Shown: positions 45,621 to 54,666 of the stretch, piece by piece | Position numbering within the stretch: the first letter of the stretch is position 1 | Layout: every line of letters begins with the position of its first letter | From: Comamonas granuli NBRC 101663 | GTDB taxonomy: Bacteria > Pseudomonadota > Gammaproteobacteria > Burkholderiales > Burkholderiaceae_C | Reading direction: 5' to 3' | DNA: 64,000 nt | Assembly (NCBI RefSeq): GCF_000739995.1 | Contig: NZ_BBJX01000006.1 | Location: 62,001 to 126,000 of the forward strand | Notes under the pieces: model-generated | The model's input: only the letters and a program-made list of their open reading frames with translations | The model's database searches: none | Told to the model about the DNA's origin: nothing | Made by a program: the position numbers and the translations under genes

Positions 45621-45644
45621 ATTTTGTCGCGTGTGCGACAAAAT
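45621..45644. promoter_or_regulatory. Perfect 10-bp inverted repeat (operator or hairpin)
   Basis: Arms ATTTTGTCGC (45621-45630) and GCGACAAAAT (45635-45644) flank GTGT. The symmetry could be a dimeric regulator's operator, or a hairpin. On either strand the distal arm ends in AAAAT rather than a clean T-run, so termination is less likely. It lies 350 bp upstream of cheW and 231 bp upstream of the receptor ATG. Confidence 0.5.
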
Positions 45645-45787
45645 CTGTTGCTGATTATTACATAAATTTACATTTTCCCTGTGCATTTAAGGGTAAACGC
45701 TTGTGCCGCTTGCAGTGGCGTCGGGTTTTCCGACCCCCGGGCCACCGGCACGCCCAAGCGAACCGGCGGCCAGTCCCATCTGCTGGG

Positions 45788-45801
45788 TTGACGATAGTCA
45801 A
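45788..45801 (+). promoter_or_regulatory. FNR/DNR-like palindrome upstream of the first Aer-like gene
   Basis: TTGAC-GATA-GTCAA is a symmetric variant of the FNR consensus TTGAT-N4-ATCAA. A -10-like TAATAT at 45823-45828 would place the start point near 45836, making the palindrome centre about -41.5, the class II activator position. No protein binding has been shown. Confidence 0.5.
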
Positions 45802-45875
45802 AAGATGGATGTAACGCGAAGTTAATATGCATTTCCGATACTTCATTCCATCGCTTTTTTCCAAGGTCTGCCCCC

Positions 45876-47438
45876 ATGCGTGTCAATCTGCCGGTCAGCG
45901 AGCATGAATACGACTATCCGGGTGAAGAACTCCTGATGTCCACCACCGACAACAAGGGCGTCATCACGCACTGCAACGCGGCGTTCATGCGGGTCAGCGG
46001 CTACACCATGGACGAGCTCATGGGCCAGCCGCACAACCTGATCCGCCACCCCGACATGCCGCCCGAGGCGTTCAAGGACCTGTGGTCCACCATCGGCCAT
46101 GGGCGCAGCTGGTGCGGCATCGTGAAGAACCGGCGCAAGAATGGCGACTACTACTGGGTGCGTGCCCATGTCACACCCATCGTGGTCAATGGCAAACCCC
46201 GGGGCTATATGTCGGTGCGCGCCAAGCCCACGCGCGAGGAGGTGCGCGCGGCCGAGGCGCTGTACGACCGGATCCGCCAGGAGCGCGAGGCGGGCGTGAG
46301 CAGCTTCGTGCTGCACGCGGGCCGTGTGCGGCATACCGGCTGGCGCGACTGGGTCGGCAAGCTGCAGCGCGCCAGCTTCACGCAGCGCCTGGCGGTGATG
46401 ATGCTGCCGCTGCTGGCCGTGGCCCTGGCGCCCGCGCTGCTGGGCTGGCGCGGCGCAGACGTGGCTGTCGCCCAGGCCGTGCTGATGGTGGCGTGGGCAG
46501 CACTGATCCTGTGGCGCTTTCACCGGCGCATCACCTATGCACTGAACGATGCCAACCGGCTGGCGCGCGACATCGCCGGCTGCAATCTGGGCACCTCGGG
46601 CTGCCAGGCCGATGGCCGCCATCCCATGGCGCTGCTGATCGAGCGCCTGCACCAGATCCAGATCAACCTGCGCGCCGTGGTGGGCGATGCGCGCGGCGAG
46701 ATCGGCGCCTTCGGGCGCATTTCCGCCGAGATCGCGCAGGGCGCGCAGGACCTGTCGGCACGTACCGAGTCGCAGGCCAGCAGCCTGGAGCAGACGGCCG
46801 CGTCCATGGAGGAGCTCTCCAGCACGGTGCGCCAGTCGGCCGACGCGGCGCAGCAGGTGCTCAAGGAGAGCGAACGCAGCGCCGACCTCGCCCAGCGCGG
46901 CGGCCAGGCCGTGGCCGAGGTGGGCAGCGTGGTGCAGGCGATCGAGCAGTCCTCGCGCAAGATGGGGCAGATCATCGCCACTATCGAGGGCATCGCGTTC
47001 CAGACCAACATCCTGGCGCTCAATGCCGCCGTGGAGGCGGCGCGCGCGGGCGAGCAGGGGCGCGGCTTTGCCGTGGTGGCCAGCGAGGTGCGCGCGCTGG
47101 CGCAGCGCAGCGCCACGGCGGCGGGCGAGATCCGCGGGCTGATCGGCGAGTCCAGTGCGCACATCGGGCGCGGTGCGCAGCAGATGCAGTCGGCCGGCCA
47201 GACCATCGCGCAGGTGGTGCAGTCCGTGGCCCATGTGAATGAGCTCATGGGCCAGATCGGCGTGGCCACGCGCGAGCAGTCCATAGGCATCGCCCAGGTG
47301 AACGACGCCGTGACCGACCTGGACCGCGTGACGCAGCAGAACGCCGCGCTGGTGGAGGAGTCCGCTGCATCGGCGCGCTCCATGAGCAATTATGCGGGCG
47401 TGCTGGGACGCACGCTGGACGTCTTCAAGCTGCCCTGA
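45876..47438 (+). CDS. Aer-like redox chemoreceptor (PAS plus MCP domain), copy 1
   Basis: A 520-residue receptor with no periplasmic domain. The N-terminal PAS domain (about 10-118) carries the Aer-type segment [21 protein letters not shown], part of the FAD-binding PAS of aerotaxis receptors. Two hydrophobic stretches (about 165-215) anchor it in the membrane, followed by a short linker and the MCP signalling domain with [29 protein letters not shown]. No CheR pentapeptide is present (it ends VFKLP). A strongly similar paralogue lies immediately downstream. The predicted role is energy or oxygen taxis. Confidence 0.92.
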   Translation: MRVNLPVSEHEYDYPGEELLMSTTDNKGVITHCNAAFMRVSGYTMDELMGQPHNLIRHPDMPPEAFKDLWSTIGHGRSWCGIVKNRRKNGDYYWVRAHVTPIVVNGKPRGYMSVRAKPTREEVRAAEALYDRIRQEREAGVSSFVLHAGRVRHTGWRDWVGKLQRASFTQRLAVMMLPLLAVALAPALLGWRGADVAVAQAVLMVAWAALILWRFHRRITYALNDANRLARDIAGCNLGTSGCQADGRHPMALLIERLHQIQINLRAVVGDARGEIGAFGRISAEIAQGAQDLSARTESQASSLEQTAASMEELSSTVRQSADAAQQVLKESERSADLAQRGGQAVAEVGSVVQAIEQSSRKMGQIIATIEGIAFQTNILALNAAVEAARAGEQGRGFAVVASEVRALAQRSATAAGEIRGLIGESSAHIGRGAQQMQSAGQTIAQVVQSVAHVNELMGQIGVATREQSIGIAQVNDAVTDLDRVTQQNAALVEESAASARSMSNYAGVLGRTLDVFKLP

Positions 47439-47517
47439 GAGGCCGGAGCGCAGGGCGGCTGCGCCGCACGCCGGGGCGCGTGGCCCGGCAGTGGTCGGGG
47501 ACTTGGGTAATGTTGTC

Positions 47518-47531
47518 TTGATTTGCATCAA
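47518..47531 (+). promoter_or_regulatory. FNR-type palindrome upstream of the second Aer-like gene
   Basis: TTGAT-TTGC-ATCAA is a perfect match to the FNR consensus TTGAT-N4-ATCAA. It lies about 66 bp before the ATG at 47591, centre to start. It is nested in a wider dyad, AATGTT (47509-47514) against AACATT (47537-47542). TAAATT at 47545-47550 is a possible -10, but the spacing does not fit class II activation. Confidence 0.65.
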
Positions 47532-47590
47532 CGAGTAACATTTGTAAATTCCAGCCGCTTCCAGGGTGGGACGAACAAGGAACCCTGTCG

Positions 47591-49150
47591 ATGCGCCTGA
47601 ATTTGCCGGTCACCCAGCGTGAATACCATTTCCCCCCGGAAAGCATGCTGGTGTCCATCACCGACACCCAGGGTGTCATCCAGCACTGCAACCCGGCCTT
47701 CATCGAGACCAGCGGGTTCAGCCGCGATGAGCTGCTGGGGCAGCCGCACAACCTGGTGCGCCACCCCGACATGCCGGCCCAGGCCTACCAGGACATGTGG
47801 CGCACCATAGGCCGCGGCGAGCCCTGGACGGGGCTGGTGAAGAACCGCCGCAAGAATGGCGACCACTACTGGGTGCGGGCGAATGTCACCCCCATCCTGG
47901 AAGGCGGCCGCCCGCGGGGCTATATGTCGGTGCGCACCCGTCCGAGTGCGGCGCAAGTGGCGGCCGCCGAGGCGCTGTACGCCCGCATGCGCGACGAAGC
48001 GGCCTCGGGGCGCTGCAGTTTCACGCTCGAATCCGGCCAGGTGCGCTACCGTGGCCTCAAGGGGCTGGGGCAGTGGGCCGGGCAGCGGCCGCTGCTGCAG
48101 CGCATGGCCGGCGGCTTGGCGCTGCTCGTGCTGCTGGCGCTGCTGCCCGATGCGGCGGGCTGGCAGGGCGGCGCCGCCGTTGCCGCGCGGGCCGCATTGC
48201 TGCTGCTCGGCGCGGGCTGGGTGCTGTGGCGCTTTCAGGCCGCGGTGCTGGCGGGAATGCAGGAGGCCTGCCGCTTTGCCGCGGACATTTCCGTGTGCAA
48301 CCTGACCACCACGGTGGCGACGGACTTTCCCCAGCCCCTGGGCGCGCTGATGCAGCGGCTGCAGCAGACGCAGGTGAATCTGCGCGCCGTGGTCGGCGAT
48401 GTGCGCGCGCAGGTGGGCAGCCTGACGGCCGCGGCGGGGTCCATCACTCAAGGCAGCAATGACCTGTCGGCGCGCACCGAAGCGCAGGCCGCCAGCCTGG
48501 AGGAGACGGCCGCCTCCATGGAGGAGCTGTCCGGCACCGTCCGGCAGACGGCCGGTATCGCCGCCCAGGTGTCGCAGGAAAGCGCCCACAGCAGCGCGAC
48601 GGCCTTGCGCGGCGGGCAGGCGGTGCAGGCCGTCGGGGCGGCCATGCAGCAGATGCAGCAGTCGTCCGGCAAGATCGGCGAGATCGTGGGCGTCATCGAA
48701 GGCATTGCGTTTCAGACCAATCTGCTGGCGCTCAACGCGGCCGTGGAGGCGGCCCGTGCGGGCGAGCAGGGCCGCGGGTTTGCCGTGGTCGCCTCCGAGG
48801 TGCGCGCGCTGGCGCAGCGCAGCGCCGCCGCCGCCCAGGAGGTGCGCGGCATGATCGCGGCCACGGTGGAGCAGGTCTCTGGCGGCGCCCAGCAGATGGA
48901 CCATGCGGCCGCCACCATCCAGGAGGTGGTTGGCGCCGTGCAGCGGGTGTCCACCATGGTGCAGCAGATCAGCCAGGCCACCCAGGAGCAGGCGCTGGGC
49001 ATTACGCAGGTGAACGAGGCCGTCACCCAGCTCGACAGCGCCACCCGGCAAAACGCCGTGCTGGTGGAGGAGTCTGCGGCTTCGGCGCAAGGCCTGCGGG
49101 CCAGCGCGGTATCGCTGGGCCTGTCGGTGAACGTCTTCCAGCTGCCCTGA
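47591..49150 (+). CDS. Aer-like redox chemoreceptor (PAS plus MCP domain), copy 2
   Basis: A 519-residue paralogue of the upstream receptor with the same architecture: PAS with [21 protein letters not shown] (about 50-70), membrane stretch (about 165-215) and MCP signalling domain with [29 protein letters not shown]. It ends VFQLP. The similarity to copy 1 is high through PAS and signalling domains and lower in the membrane region. The first residues ([17 protein letters not shown]) match copy 1 too. It has its own leader of 152 bp with an FNR-type palindrome, so the two receptors may be separately controlled. Confidence 0.92.
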   Translation: MRLNLPVTQREYHFPPESMLVSITDTQGVIQHCNPAFIETSGFSRDELLGQPHNLVRHPDMPAQAYQDMWRTIGRGEPWTGLVKNRRKNGDHYWVRANVTPILEGGRPRGYMSVRTRPSAAQVAAAEALYARMRDEAASGRCSFTLESGQVRYRGLKGLGQWAGQRPLLQRMAGGLALLVLLALLPDAAGWQGGAAVAARAALLLLGAGWVLWRFQAAVLAGMQEACRFAADISVCNLTTTVATDFPQPLGALMQRLQQTQVNLRAVVGDVRAQVGSLTAAAGSITQGSNDLSARTEAQAASLEETAASMEELSGTVRQTAGIAAQVSQESAHSSATALRGGQAVQAVGAAMQQMQQSSGKIGEIVGVIEGIAFQTNLLALNAAVEAARAGEQGRGFAVVASEVRALAQRSAAAAQEVRGMIAATVEQVSGGAQQMDHAAATIQEVVGAVQRVSTMVQQISQATQEQALGITQVNEAVTQLDSATRQNAVLVEESAASAQGLRASAVSLGLSVNVFQLP

Positions 49151-49158
49151 CGCGCCCT

Positions 49159-50007
49159 TTACTGCCGCGCCGTGCGCGTGTGGGCCGGCAACTGCATGGG
49201 GTGGCTGGTGCGCCAGGGGTTGATGTCCAGCCCGCCGCGGCGCGTGTAGCGTGCGTACACCTCCAGCTTGGTGGGGCGGCAGCGCGTCCACAGGTCCATG
49301 AAGATGCGCTCCACGCACTGCTCATGGAATTCCTGGTGCTGGCGAAAGCTCACGATGTATTGCAGCAGCCCTTCCTGGTCGATGGGCGCCCCGCTGTAGG
49401 CAATGCGCAGGCTCCCCCAGTCGGGCTGGCCCGTGACTAGGCAGTTGCTCTTGAGCAATCGGCTGGTGAGCACCTCGCTCACCGGGGCTTCGTCGTGGTG
49501 TGCGCGTAGCAGTTCGGGCGCCGGCTGGTAGGTGTGGCACTCGATGTCCAGGCGGTCGAGGTCCAGGCCGTCGAGCTCGTGCACGCTCTGCTGGTCGAAC
49601 TGCTCGGGCGCGATCAGCCGCACGCCCACCGTGCCGGGCTGCGGCGCGCCGTGCCAGACGGCGGCCCCCAGGTCGGCGCGCAGGCGCGCCTGCACGTCCT
49701 GCGCGCTGGCAAAAGCGGTCTGGTTGAAGCTGTTGAGGTAGAGCTTGAAGGACTTGCTCTCGATGAGGCAGGGCGTCTCGCAGGGCACGGTGATGTGCGC
49801 GAGCGCCACCTGCGGCTTGCCGCGCGCGTTCAGCCAGGAGAGCTCATACGCCGTCCACAGGTCGGCACCGACGAAGGGCGCGCCGGCGGCGCCGATGCCG
49901 ATCTCGGCGCGCTTGGGCGCGCGCTCCAGGGGGCACAGCAGGGTGGGGTCGTACTGGTCGGCATAGGCCGAGGCCTTGCCCAAGGGGGATTGTTCCGGCA
50001 GGGGCAT
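49159..50007 (-). CDS. queF: NADPH-dependent 7-cyano-7-deazaguanine reductase
   Basis: A 282-residue QueF of the E. coli (bimodular) type, reducing preQ0 to preQ1 in queuosine synthesis. The substrate-binding [15 protein letters not shown] motif is in the N-terminal half. The catalytic Cys sits in [22 protein letters not shown], and [17 protein letters not shown] follows. The length equals E. coli QueF (282). GGGAG precedes the ATG at 50007. It is convergent with the Aer-like gene, 8 bp away. Queuosine modifies tRNA wobble positions. Confidence 0.97.
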   Translation of the reverse strand: MPLPEQSPLGKASAYADQYDPTLLCPLERAPKRAEIGIGAAGAPFVGADLWTAYELSWLNARGKPQVALAHITVPCETPCLIESKSFKLYLNSFNQTAFASAQDVQARLRADLGAAVWHGAPQPGTVGVRLIAPEQFDQQSVHELDGLDLDRLDIECHTYQPAPELLRAHHDEAPVSEVLTSRLLKSNCLVTGQPDWGSLRIAYSGAPIDQEGLLQYIVSFRQHQEFHEQCVERIFMDLWTRCRPTKLEVYARYTRRGGLDINPWRTSHPMQLPAHTRTARQ

Positions 50008-50015
50008 GATCAACT

Positions 50016-50076
50016 CCCAAAAAGAGAGCAGCTTGCGCTGGATGGACGGGCGTTGGAGCCTGATTTGGCTTGAAAT
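50016..50076 (+). repeat. Dispersed repeat copy D
   Basis: CCAAAAAGAGAGCAGC, TTGCGCTGGATGG, CGTTGGAGCCTGATTTGG and CTTGAAATTCA fill the queF-yaaA gap completely. The core AGCAGCTTGCGCT and the end CTTGAAAT parallel copies A and C. Confidence 0.6.
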
Positions 50077-50853
50077 TCACGCCAGGCGGCGGCGGAACAC
50101 CAGGCGCTCGGGCGTGGAGGCGGCCGGGGCGTGGCGCCAGCCTTCGGCGTCAAAACCGAGCACATCTTCGGGGGTGCGGGCGCGCTGCGCAATGGCGTGG
50201 CGCGCCATCAGGCCGCGGGCGCGCTTGGCGTGGAAGCTGATGATCTTCCACGCGCCGTTCTTGTAGTCTTCGAACACGCATTCGACCACGCGCGCAGCGA
50301 GCACCTTGCGGTCCACGGCCTTGAAGTATTCCTGCGATGCCAGGTTCAGCACAGCGGGCGCCGCCTGGCCTGCCAGCCGCGCGTTGAGGTGCCGGGCGAT
50401 GCGCTCGCCCCAGAACTGGTAGAGGTTGGCGCCCGCGGGCGTGGCCAGCTTCGTGCCCATCTCCAGGCGGTAGGGCTGCATGCCGTCGAGCGGGCGCAGC
50501 ACGCCGTACAGGCCGCTGAGGATGGCCACATGCTCCTGCGCCCAGGCCAGGCTGGCGCGGTCCAGGCTGCGTGCGTCCAGGCCTTCGTACACGTCGCCGT
50601 TGAAGGTCAGCACCGCCGGGCGCGCGCTGCCGGGCGCGCCCTCGGGCGTCCAGGCGGCGTAGCGCGCCACGTTGAGCGCGGCGAGCGCGTCGCTCAGATG
50701 CATGAGCGAGGCCACCTGCTGCGGCGAGAGCCGGCGCAGCAGGCCGATCAACTCGGCCGATTGCGCGAGAAAGGGCGGTTGCGTCTGCGCCAGGCCGTCG
50801 GGCAGGGGGCTGTCGAGGTCCAGCGACTTGGCGGGCGAGAGCAGGATCAGCAT
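50077..50853 (-). CDS. yaaA: Peroxide stress protein YaaA
   Basis: A 258-residue protein of the YaaA/DUF328 family. It starts with the characteristic MLILLSPAKSLD and has FNGDVYEGLDA, LSGLYGVLRPLDGMQPYRLEMGTKL, NLYQFW and ASQEYFKAV, then the C-terminal ISFHAKRARGLMARH. In E. coli, YaaA lowers free iron during hydrogen peroxide stress and binds DNA. Its stop falls at the edge of repeat copy D. It lies downstream of rne on the same strand, separated by a large hairpin region. Confidence 0.95.
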   Translation of the reverse strand: MLILLSPAKSLDLDSPLPDGLAQTQPPFLAQSAELIGLLRRLSPQQVASLMHLSDALAALNVARYAAWTPEGAPGSARPAVLTFNGDVYEGLDARSLDRASLAWAQEHVAILSGLYGVLRPLDGMQPYRLEMGTKLATPAGANLYQFWGERIARHLNARLAGQAAPAVLNLASQEYFKAVDRKVLAARVVECVFEDYKNGAWKIISFHAKRARGLMARHAIAQRARTPEDVLGFDAEGWRHAPAASTPERLVFRRRLA

Positions 50854-50890
50854 GGCAATGACAGGGGGCAGGGGTCATCCGCAGGCGGCG

Positions 50891-50919
50891 GCAGGCCCGT
50901 CCCAGAGGGGCGGGCCTGC
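50891..50919 (-). terminator. Strong GC hairpin downstream of rne
   Basis: Arms GCAGGCCCG (50891-50899) and CGGGCCTGC (50911-50919) pair perfectly over an 11-nt loop. There is no T-run on either strand, so it is a structural or factor-dependent terminator candidate for the rne transcript rather than a textbook intrinsic terminator. Confidence 0.45.
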
Positions 50920-50930
50920 GCCTTGCGGCG

Positions 50931-51097
50931 CTCAGAAGGTGTGAATGAATCCGGCGTGCCCGAGCAGGCCGTCACCACGCGGCCGATCAAGGCGCAAAGC
51001 GCAGCCATAGCGCGTGCTATGGCGAGCATTTGCAACGCCGAGCGGGTGTGTGGTGGCGGGATGAGCGGGCATGGTGGGTTCGTTCACACCTTCTCAG
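50931..51097. repeat. 167-bp long inverted repeat with a 4-nt loop
   Basis: The two halves (50931-51011 and 51016-51097) are reverse complements over most of their length: the outer 22 bp match at 19 positions (AGAAGGTGTGAA core), the inner 8 bp GCCATAGC / GCTATGGC match perfectly around GCGT (51012-51015), and the middle is about two-thirds matched. The outer right arm overlaps the rne stop codon by about 4 bp. No transposase is present. It may be a non-autonomous element, or a structured 3' end of rne mRNA. Confidence 0.7.
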
Positions 51098-54090
51098 GAC
51101 TCGAACGGCAGGTGCAGGTTGCGCAGGTCGCGCCGGGTCTCCACGAGCACCAGCGGGCCTTCGTCGGGCAGCGCCACGGGCGCGCGTTCGCGCGGCACAT
51201 GTACCGGAGCGGGCTCGGCGGCAATGGCGGCCTGCACGGCGGCGACCTTGGCGGCATCGGAGTTCACCCACTGCAGGCCCGAGGCCGCGGCGACGCGCTG
51301 CAGCTCGTCCAGCGGCAGCGTAAAGCCTGCCACCCGGGGCAGGGCCGGTGGCGCCACGGCCTCTGCCGCGGGGGCGGCTGGCACGGCGGGCGCCGGCACG
51401 GCAGCGGGGGCTGGCACCGCGGCTTCGGTCGCGGGCAGGGGCTGCGCCGTCGCCTGCGGGGCGGCCGGGGCCGGCACAGCCGCGACAGGCGCCGGCTCTG
51501 CCGCTTCGGGGGGCAGGCTCGGTGCGGCGGGCTGCGCTGCAGGCGCTGCCGGTGCGCTGAAGTAGCTGCGGCGCGGGGCTTCGTCGCTGGCCTGCGGGGC
51601 GGCCGGGGCCTCCTGCGTGGCGGTCAGGTCGATGTCGGGCAGCAGCTCGGTGTCGGCGCCTTCCGCGGCGTTGGCGCTGCGCTCGCCGCGTTCGCGGCGG
51701 TTGCGGCCATAGCGGTCGCGCGAGCGGCGTTCGCGCCGTTCCTTGCCTTCCATGGGGCTGAAGGGCACTTCGTTGCCGGTCAGGTCCAGGTCGGGCAGCA
51801 GCTCCTGCGGCGTGGTGTCGGCGAACTCGGGGGCCGCGGCGCGGGCCTCGGGTGCGCGTTCCGGTGCTTCGCGGCCCTCACGGCCTTCGCGGCTCTCGCG
51901 GCCCTCGCCGCGTGGTGTGCGCTCGCGCCGCTGGCCGTTGCCCTGGCGCGGAGCGCGCTCGCTGGCGGCCGCTTCCGGTGCGGCGCCCTCGGCGGCCGCG
52001 CCGTGCAGCGGAGCTTCGGTGGCGGCGCGCTGGTCGGCGTCGCGGCGCGGGCGCTGGCCCTCGCGTGGTTCACGGCCCTCGCGCGGGGCGCGTGGCTCGG
52101 CCGGGCGGGCCTCACCTTGGCGCTCGCTGCGCTCGCCTCGGCGGTTGCGGCCTTCGCTGCCGGCGTCGCGCGGACCGCGCTCGCCGTTGCGCTCGCCATT
52201 GCGTTCGCCATTGCGTTCGCCGCGGCGGCCGCGGCCTTCGCCCCGTCCGTCGCGCCGCGGCTCACGCGCTGCGGGGCTGGCCGCCGGAGCGGCAGCGGCC
52301 GGAGCGGCGCTGGCCGGGGTGCCCTGGGCGGGCCGGCCCAGGCCGAACAGGCTCTTGAGCCAGGCAAAAAAGCCCTGTTCCGGTTCGGGCTGCGTGCGCA
52401 CCGGTGCGCTGGGCGCGCGGGGCGCTGCGGTCGGCGCGGGGGCGGCCGCCGCCGGCGGCTCGGGGCGGGCCGGGGCCTGCGGCGCGGGGGCGTCGGGCAG
52501 CACGCCCTTGATCACCGGAGTCTGCCGGTTCGTGGGCTCCTGCGAGCGGCGCGTCACGCGCGTGGGGTCCTCGATGTCCTCGGCCAGCTTGTAGCTCACG
52601 TCCAGTTGGTCCAGGCGCGGGTCGTCGTGCTTGAGGCGTTCGAGCTTGTAGTTCGGGGTCTCCAGCGTCTTGTTGGGCACCATGAGCACGGCCACGCGCT
52701 GCTTGAGCTCGATCTTGGCGATTTCGGTGCGCTTCTCGTTGAGCAGAAAGCTGGCCACCTCCACCGGCACCTGGCAGTGCACGGCGGCGGTGTTGTCCTT
52801 CATGGACTCTTCCTGGATGATGCGCAGGATCTGCAGGGCCGAGCTTTCCGTGTCGCGGATATGGCCCGAGCCGCCGCAGCGCGGGCAGGGGATGGAGGAG
52901 CCCTCGCTCAAGGCGGGCTTGAGGCGCTGGCGGCTCATCTCCATGAGGCCGAACTTGGAGATCGAGCCGAACTGCACGCGCGCGCGGTCCTGGCGCAGCG
53001 CGTCGCGCAGGCGGTTCTCGACTTCGCGGCGGTTCTTCGATTCCTCCATGTCGATGAAGTCGATCACGATCAGGCCGCCCAGGTCGCGCAGGCGCATCTG
53101 GCGCGCCACCTCGTCGGCGGCCTCCAGGTTGGTGCGCGTGGCGGTCTCCTCGATGTCGCCGCCCTTGATGGCGCGGGCCGAGTTCACGTCCACGCTGACC
53201 AGGGCTTCGGTGTGGTCGATGACGATGGCGCCGCCCGAGGGCAGGGTGACGGTGCGCGAGTACGCCGATTCGATCTGGTGCTCGATCTGGAAGCGCGAGA
53301 ACAGCGGCGCGTCGTCGCGGTAGCGCTTGACCTTGGCGGCATGCTCGGGCATGACGTGCGCCATGAACTGCTGCGCCTGCTCGTAGATGTCATCGGTGTC
53401 GATCAGGATGTCGCCGATGTCGCTGTTGAAGTAGTCGCGGATGGCGCGGATCACCAGGCTGGATTCCTGGTAGATCAGGAAGGCGCCGCGGCCCGCCTTG
53501 GCGGCGCCGTCGATGGCGTTCCACAGCTTGAGCAGGTAGTTCAGGTCCCACTGCAGCTCGGGCGCGCTGCGGCCGATGCCGGCCGTGCGCGCGATGATGG
53601 ACATGCCCTTGGGGTATTCGAGCTGGTCCATCGCCTCCTTGAGCTCGGCGCGGTCCTCGCCCTCGATGCGGCGCGAGACGCCGCCGCCGCGCGGGTTGTT
53701 GGGCATGAGCACCACGTAGCGCCCGGCCAGGCTGACGAAGGTCGTGAGCGCGGCGCCCTTGTTGCCGCGCTCTTCCTTCTCGACCTGGACGATCAGCTCC
53801 TGGCCTTCCTTGATGACCTCGTTGATGCGCGCCTGGCTGGGGGCGACGCCTTCAGCGAAATACTGGCGCGAGATCTCCTTGAACGGCAGGAAGCCGTGGC
53901 GGTCCTCGCCATAGTCGACGAAGCAGGCCTCCAGCGAAGGCTCGACGCGCGTGACGACGGCCTTGTAGATATTGCCCTTGCGCTGCTCGCGCCCTTCGAT
54001 CTCGATTTCGTAGTCCAGCAGCTTCTGGCCGTCCACGATGGCCAGGCGCCGCTCTTCGGCTTGCGTGGCGTTGATGAGCATCCGTTTCAT
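51094..54090 (-). CDS. rne: Ribonuclease E
   Basis: A 998-residue RNase E. The catalytic half has an S1 domain (about 35-125) and metal-binding Asp residues in [10 protein letters not shown] and [24 protein letters not shown]. The Zn-link motif CPRCGGSGH (near residue 403) is present, as is the small domain ending [15 protein letters not shown]. The C-terminal half is a disordered Arg/Glu/Ala/Pro-rich scaffold for RNA and degradosome partners, with tandem NGER units. It acts in mRNA decay and rRNA/tRNA processing. The start is ATG 54090 ([30 protein letters not shown]). It is divergent from rluC with a long leader. Confidence 0.97.
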   Translation of the reverse strand: MKRMLINATQAEERRLAIVDGQKLLDYEIEIEGREQRKGNIYKAVVTRVEPSLEACFVDYGEDRHGFLPFKEISRQYFAEGVAPSQARINEVIKEGQELIVQVEKEERGNKGAALTTFVSLAGRYVVLMPNNPRGGGVSRRIEGEDRAELKEAMDQLEYPKGMSIIARTAGIGRSAPELQWDLNYLLKLWNAIDGAAKAGRGAFLIYQESSLVIRAIRDYFNSDIGDILIDTDDIYEQAQQFMAHVMPEHAAKVKRYRDDAPLFSRFQIEHQIESAYSRTVTLPSGGAIVIDHTEALVSVDVNSARAIKGGDIEETATRTNLEAADEVARQMRLRDLGGLIVIDFIDMEESKNRREVENRLRDALRQDRARVQFGSISKFGLMEMSRQRLKPALSEGSSIPCPRCGGSGHIRDTESSALQILRIIQEESMKDNTAAVHCQVPVEVASFLLNEKRTEIAKIELKQRVAVLMVPNKTLETPNYKLERLKHDDPRLDQLDVSYKLAEDIEDPTRVTRRSQEPTNRQTPVIKGVLPDAPAPQAPARPEPPAAAAPAPTAAPRAPSAPVRTQPEPEQGFFAWLKSLFGLGRPAQGTPASAAPAAAAPAASPAAREPRRDGRGEGRGRRGERNGERNGERNGERGPRDAGSEGRNRRGERSERQGEARPAEPRAPREGREPREGQRPRRDADQRAATEAPLHGAAAEGAAPEAAASERAPRQGNGQRRERTPRGEGRESREGREGREAPERAPEARAAAPEFADTTPQELLPDLDLTGNEVPFSPMEGKERRERRSRDRYGRNRRERGERSANAAEGADTELLPDIDLTATQEAPAAPQASDEAPRRSYFSAPAAPAAQPAAPSLPPEAAEPAPVAAVPAPAAPQATAQPLPATEAAVPAPAAVPAPAVPAAPAAEAVAPPALPRVAGFTLPLDELQRVAAASGLQWVNSDAAKVAAVQAAIAAEPAPVHVPRERAPVALPDEGPLVLVETRRDLRNLHLPFES
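52177..52212. repeat. 12-bp tandem repeat in rne
   Basis: Three 12-bp units (CGCTCGCCGTTG, CGCTCGCCATTG, CGTTCGCCATTG) and part of a fourth encode consecutive NGER units in the disordered C-terminal half. The unit length is a multiple of three, so gain or loss of units would keep the frame. Confidence 0.75.
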
Positions 54091-54666
54091 GGTGCGTCTT
54101 CCTTCTTCTTGCGGCGGGCCTGCCCTGGAGGCACGGGCCCGCAGCGACCCTACAGACAAACAGGCTCTTGACGAGCCAACCATGCCTGGGCTGACGCTGT
54201 TGGAACGGAGGGAATTGCCAATGGATGCCGCAGCACCTGCGCGAGCTTATGGACTCGGCGGGGGCGGCAAGGGCGCGTGGATGGGGGCGAAGTGCCTGCG
54301 GGTGCGTTGGTTGGCGACCCTGAAAACAGCGGTTTGCGCAGGCAGTACGGGCTTGGGCATGCAATCCATGGCCCATGGGGCAGGCAGGCGCCTGCGCCAC
54401 AGCGTTGGGATCCACATCACCAGTGCCCACATATTCGCTTCGATCCTTGGGCAGGCGCAGCCCGGGTGGGGTGGCCTGCCCGATGGGGTATTCCGTATCG
54501 GTGTTCCAATGTGTGTCAGCCACCCGTGCGCCGCACTGGCCATGGCGGGGAAATGCCCCGCCATCTGCCGCTGCGACGCCCGCCGGCATCGACCTGCCTG
54601 CACACAGGGAAATGGCCGCGTGGACTAAACTCCAGACGAATCAACCACTTACAAAACACTGCGCAG
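54091..54666 (-). promoter_or_regulatory. Long rne leader region (5' UTR) and rne-rluC divergent promoter region
   Basis: There are 576 bp between the rne ATG and the rluC GTG. No gene similar to a known family is seen here, although plus-strand frames are open for long distances. If the -10 at 54681-54676 serves rne, its leader would be about 580 nt. In E. coli, the rne leader (361 nt) mediates autoregulation by RNase E. The same role here is inferred. Confidence 0.55.

Larger units (their letters stand above)
45272..45875. promoter_or_regulatory. 604-bp divergent control region between cheW and an Aer-like receptor gene
   Basis: No gene is supported here. Signals seen are an uninterrupted run of 11 C (45529-45539), an inverted repeat at 45621-45644, an AT-rich block (about 45640-45690), an FNR/DNR-like palindrome TTGAC-GATA-GTCAA (45788-45801) and a -10-like TAATAT (45823-45828). 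The composition is much more AT-rich than the rest of the window. It probably carries the promoters of both the cheW-mcp operon and the receptor gene. Confidence 0.6.

Noticed and set aside
45834-45841. A sigma-28-like -10 (TCCGATAC) before the first Aer-like gene
   Set aside because: The matching upstream element (TAAA at the correct spacing) is absent, so the FNR-like site with TAATAT is the better explanation.
54038-54628. A 196-codon plus-strand frame in the rne leader
   Set aside because: It starts inside rne antisense, has no recognisable family and occupies a predicted untranslated leader. Kept as unannotated.
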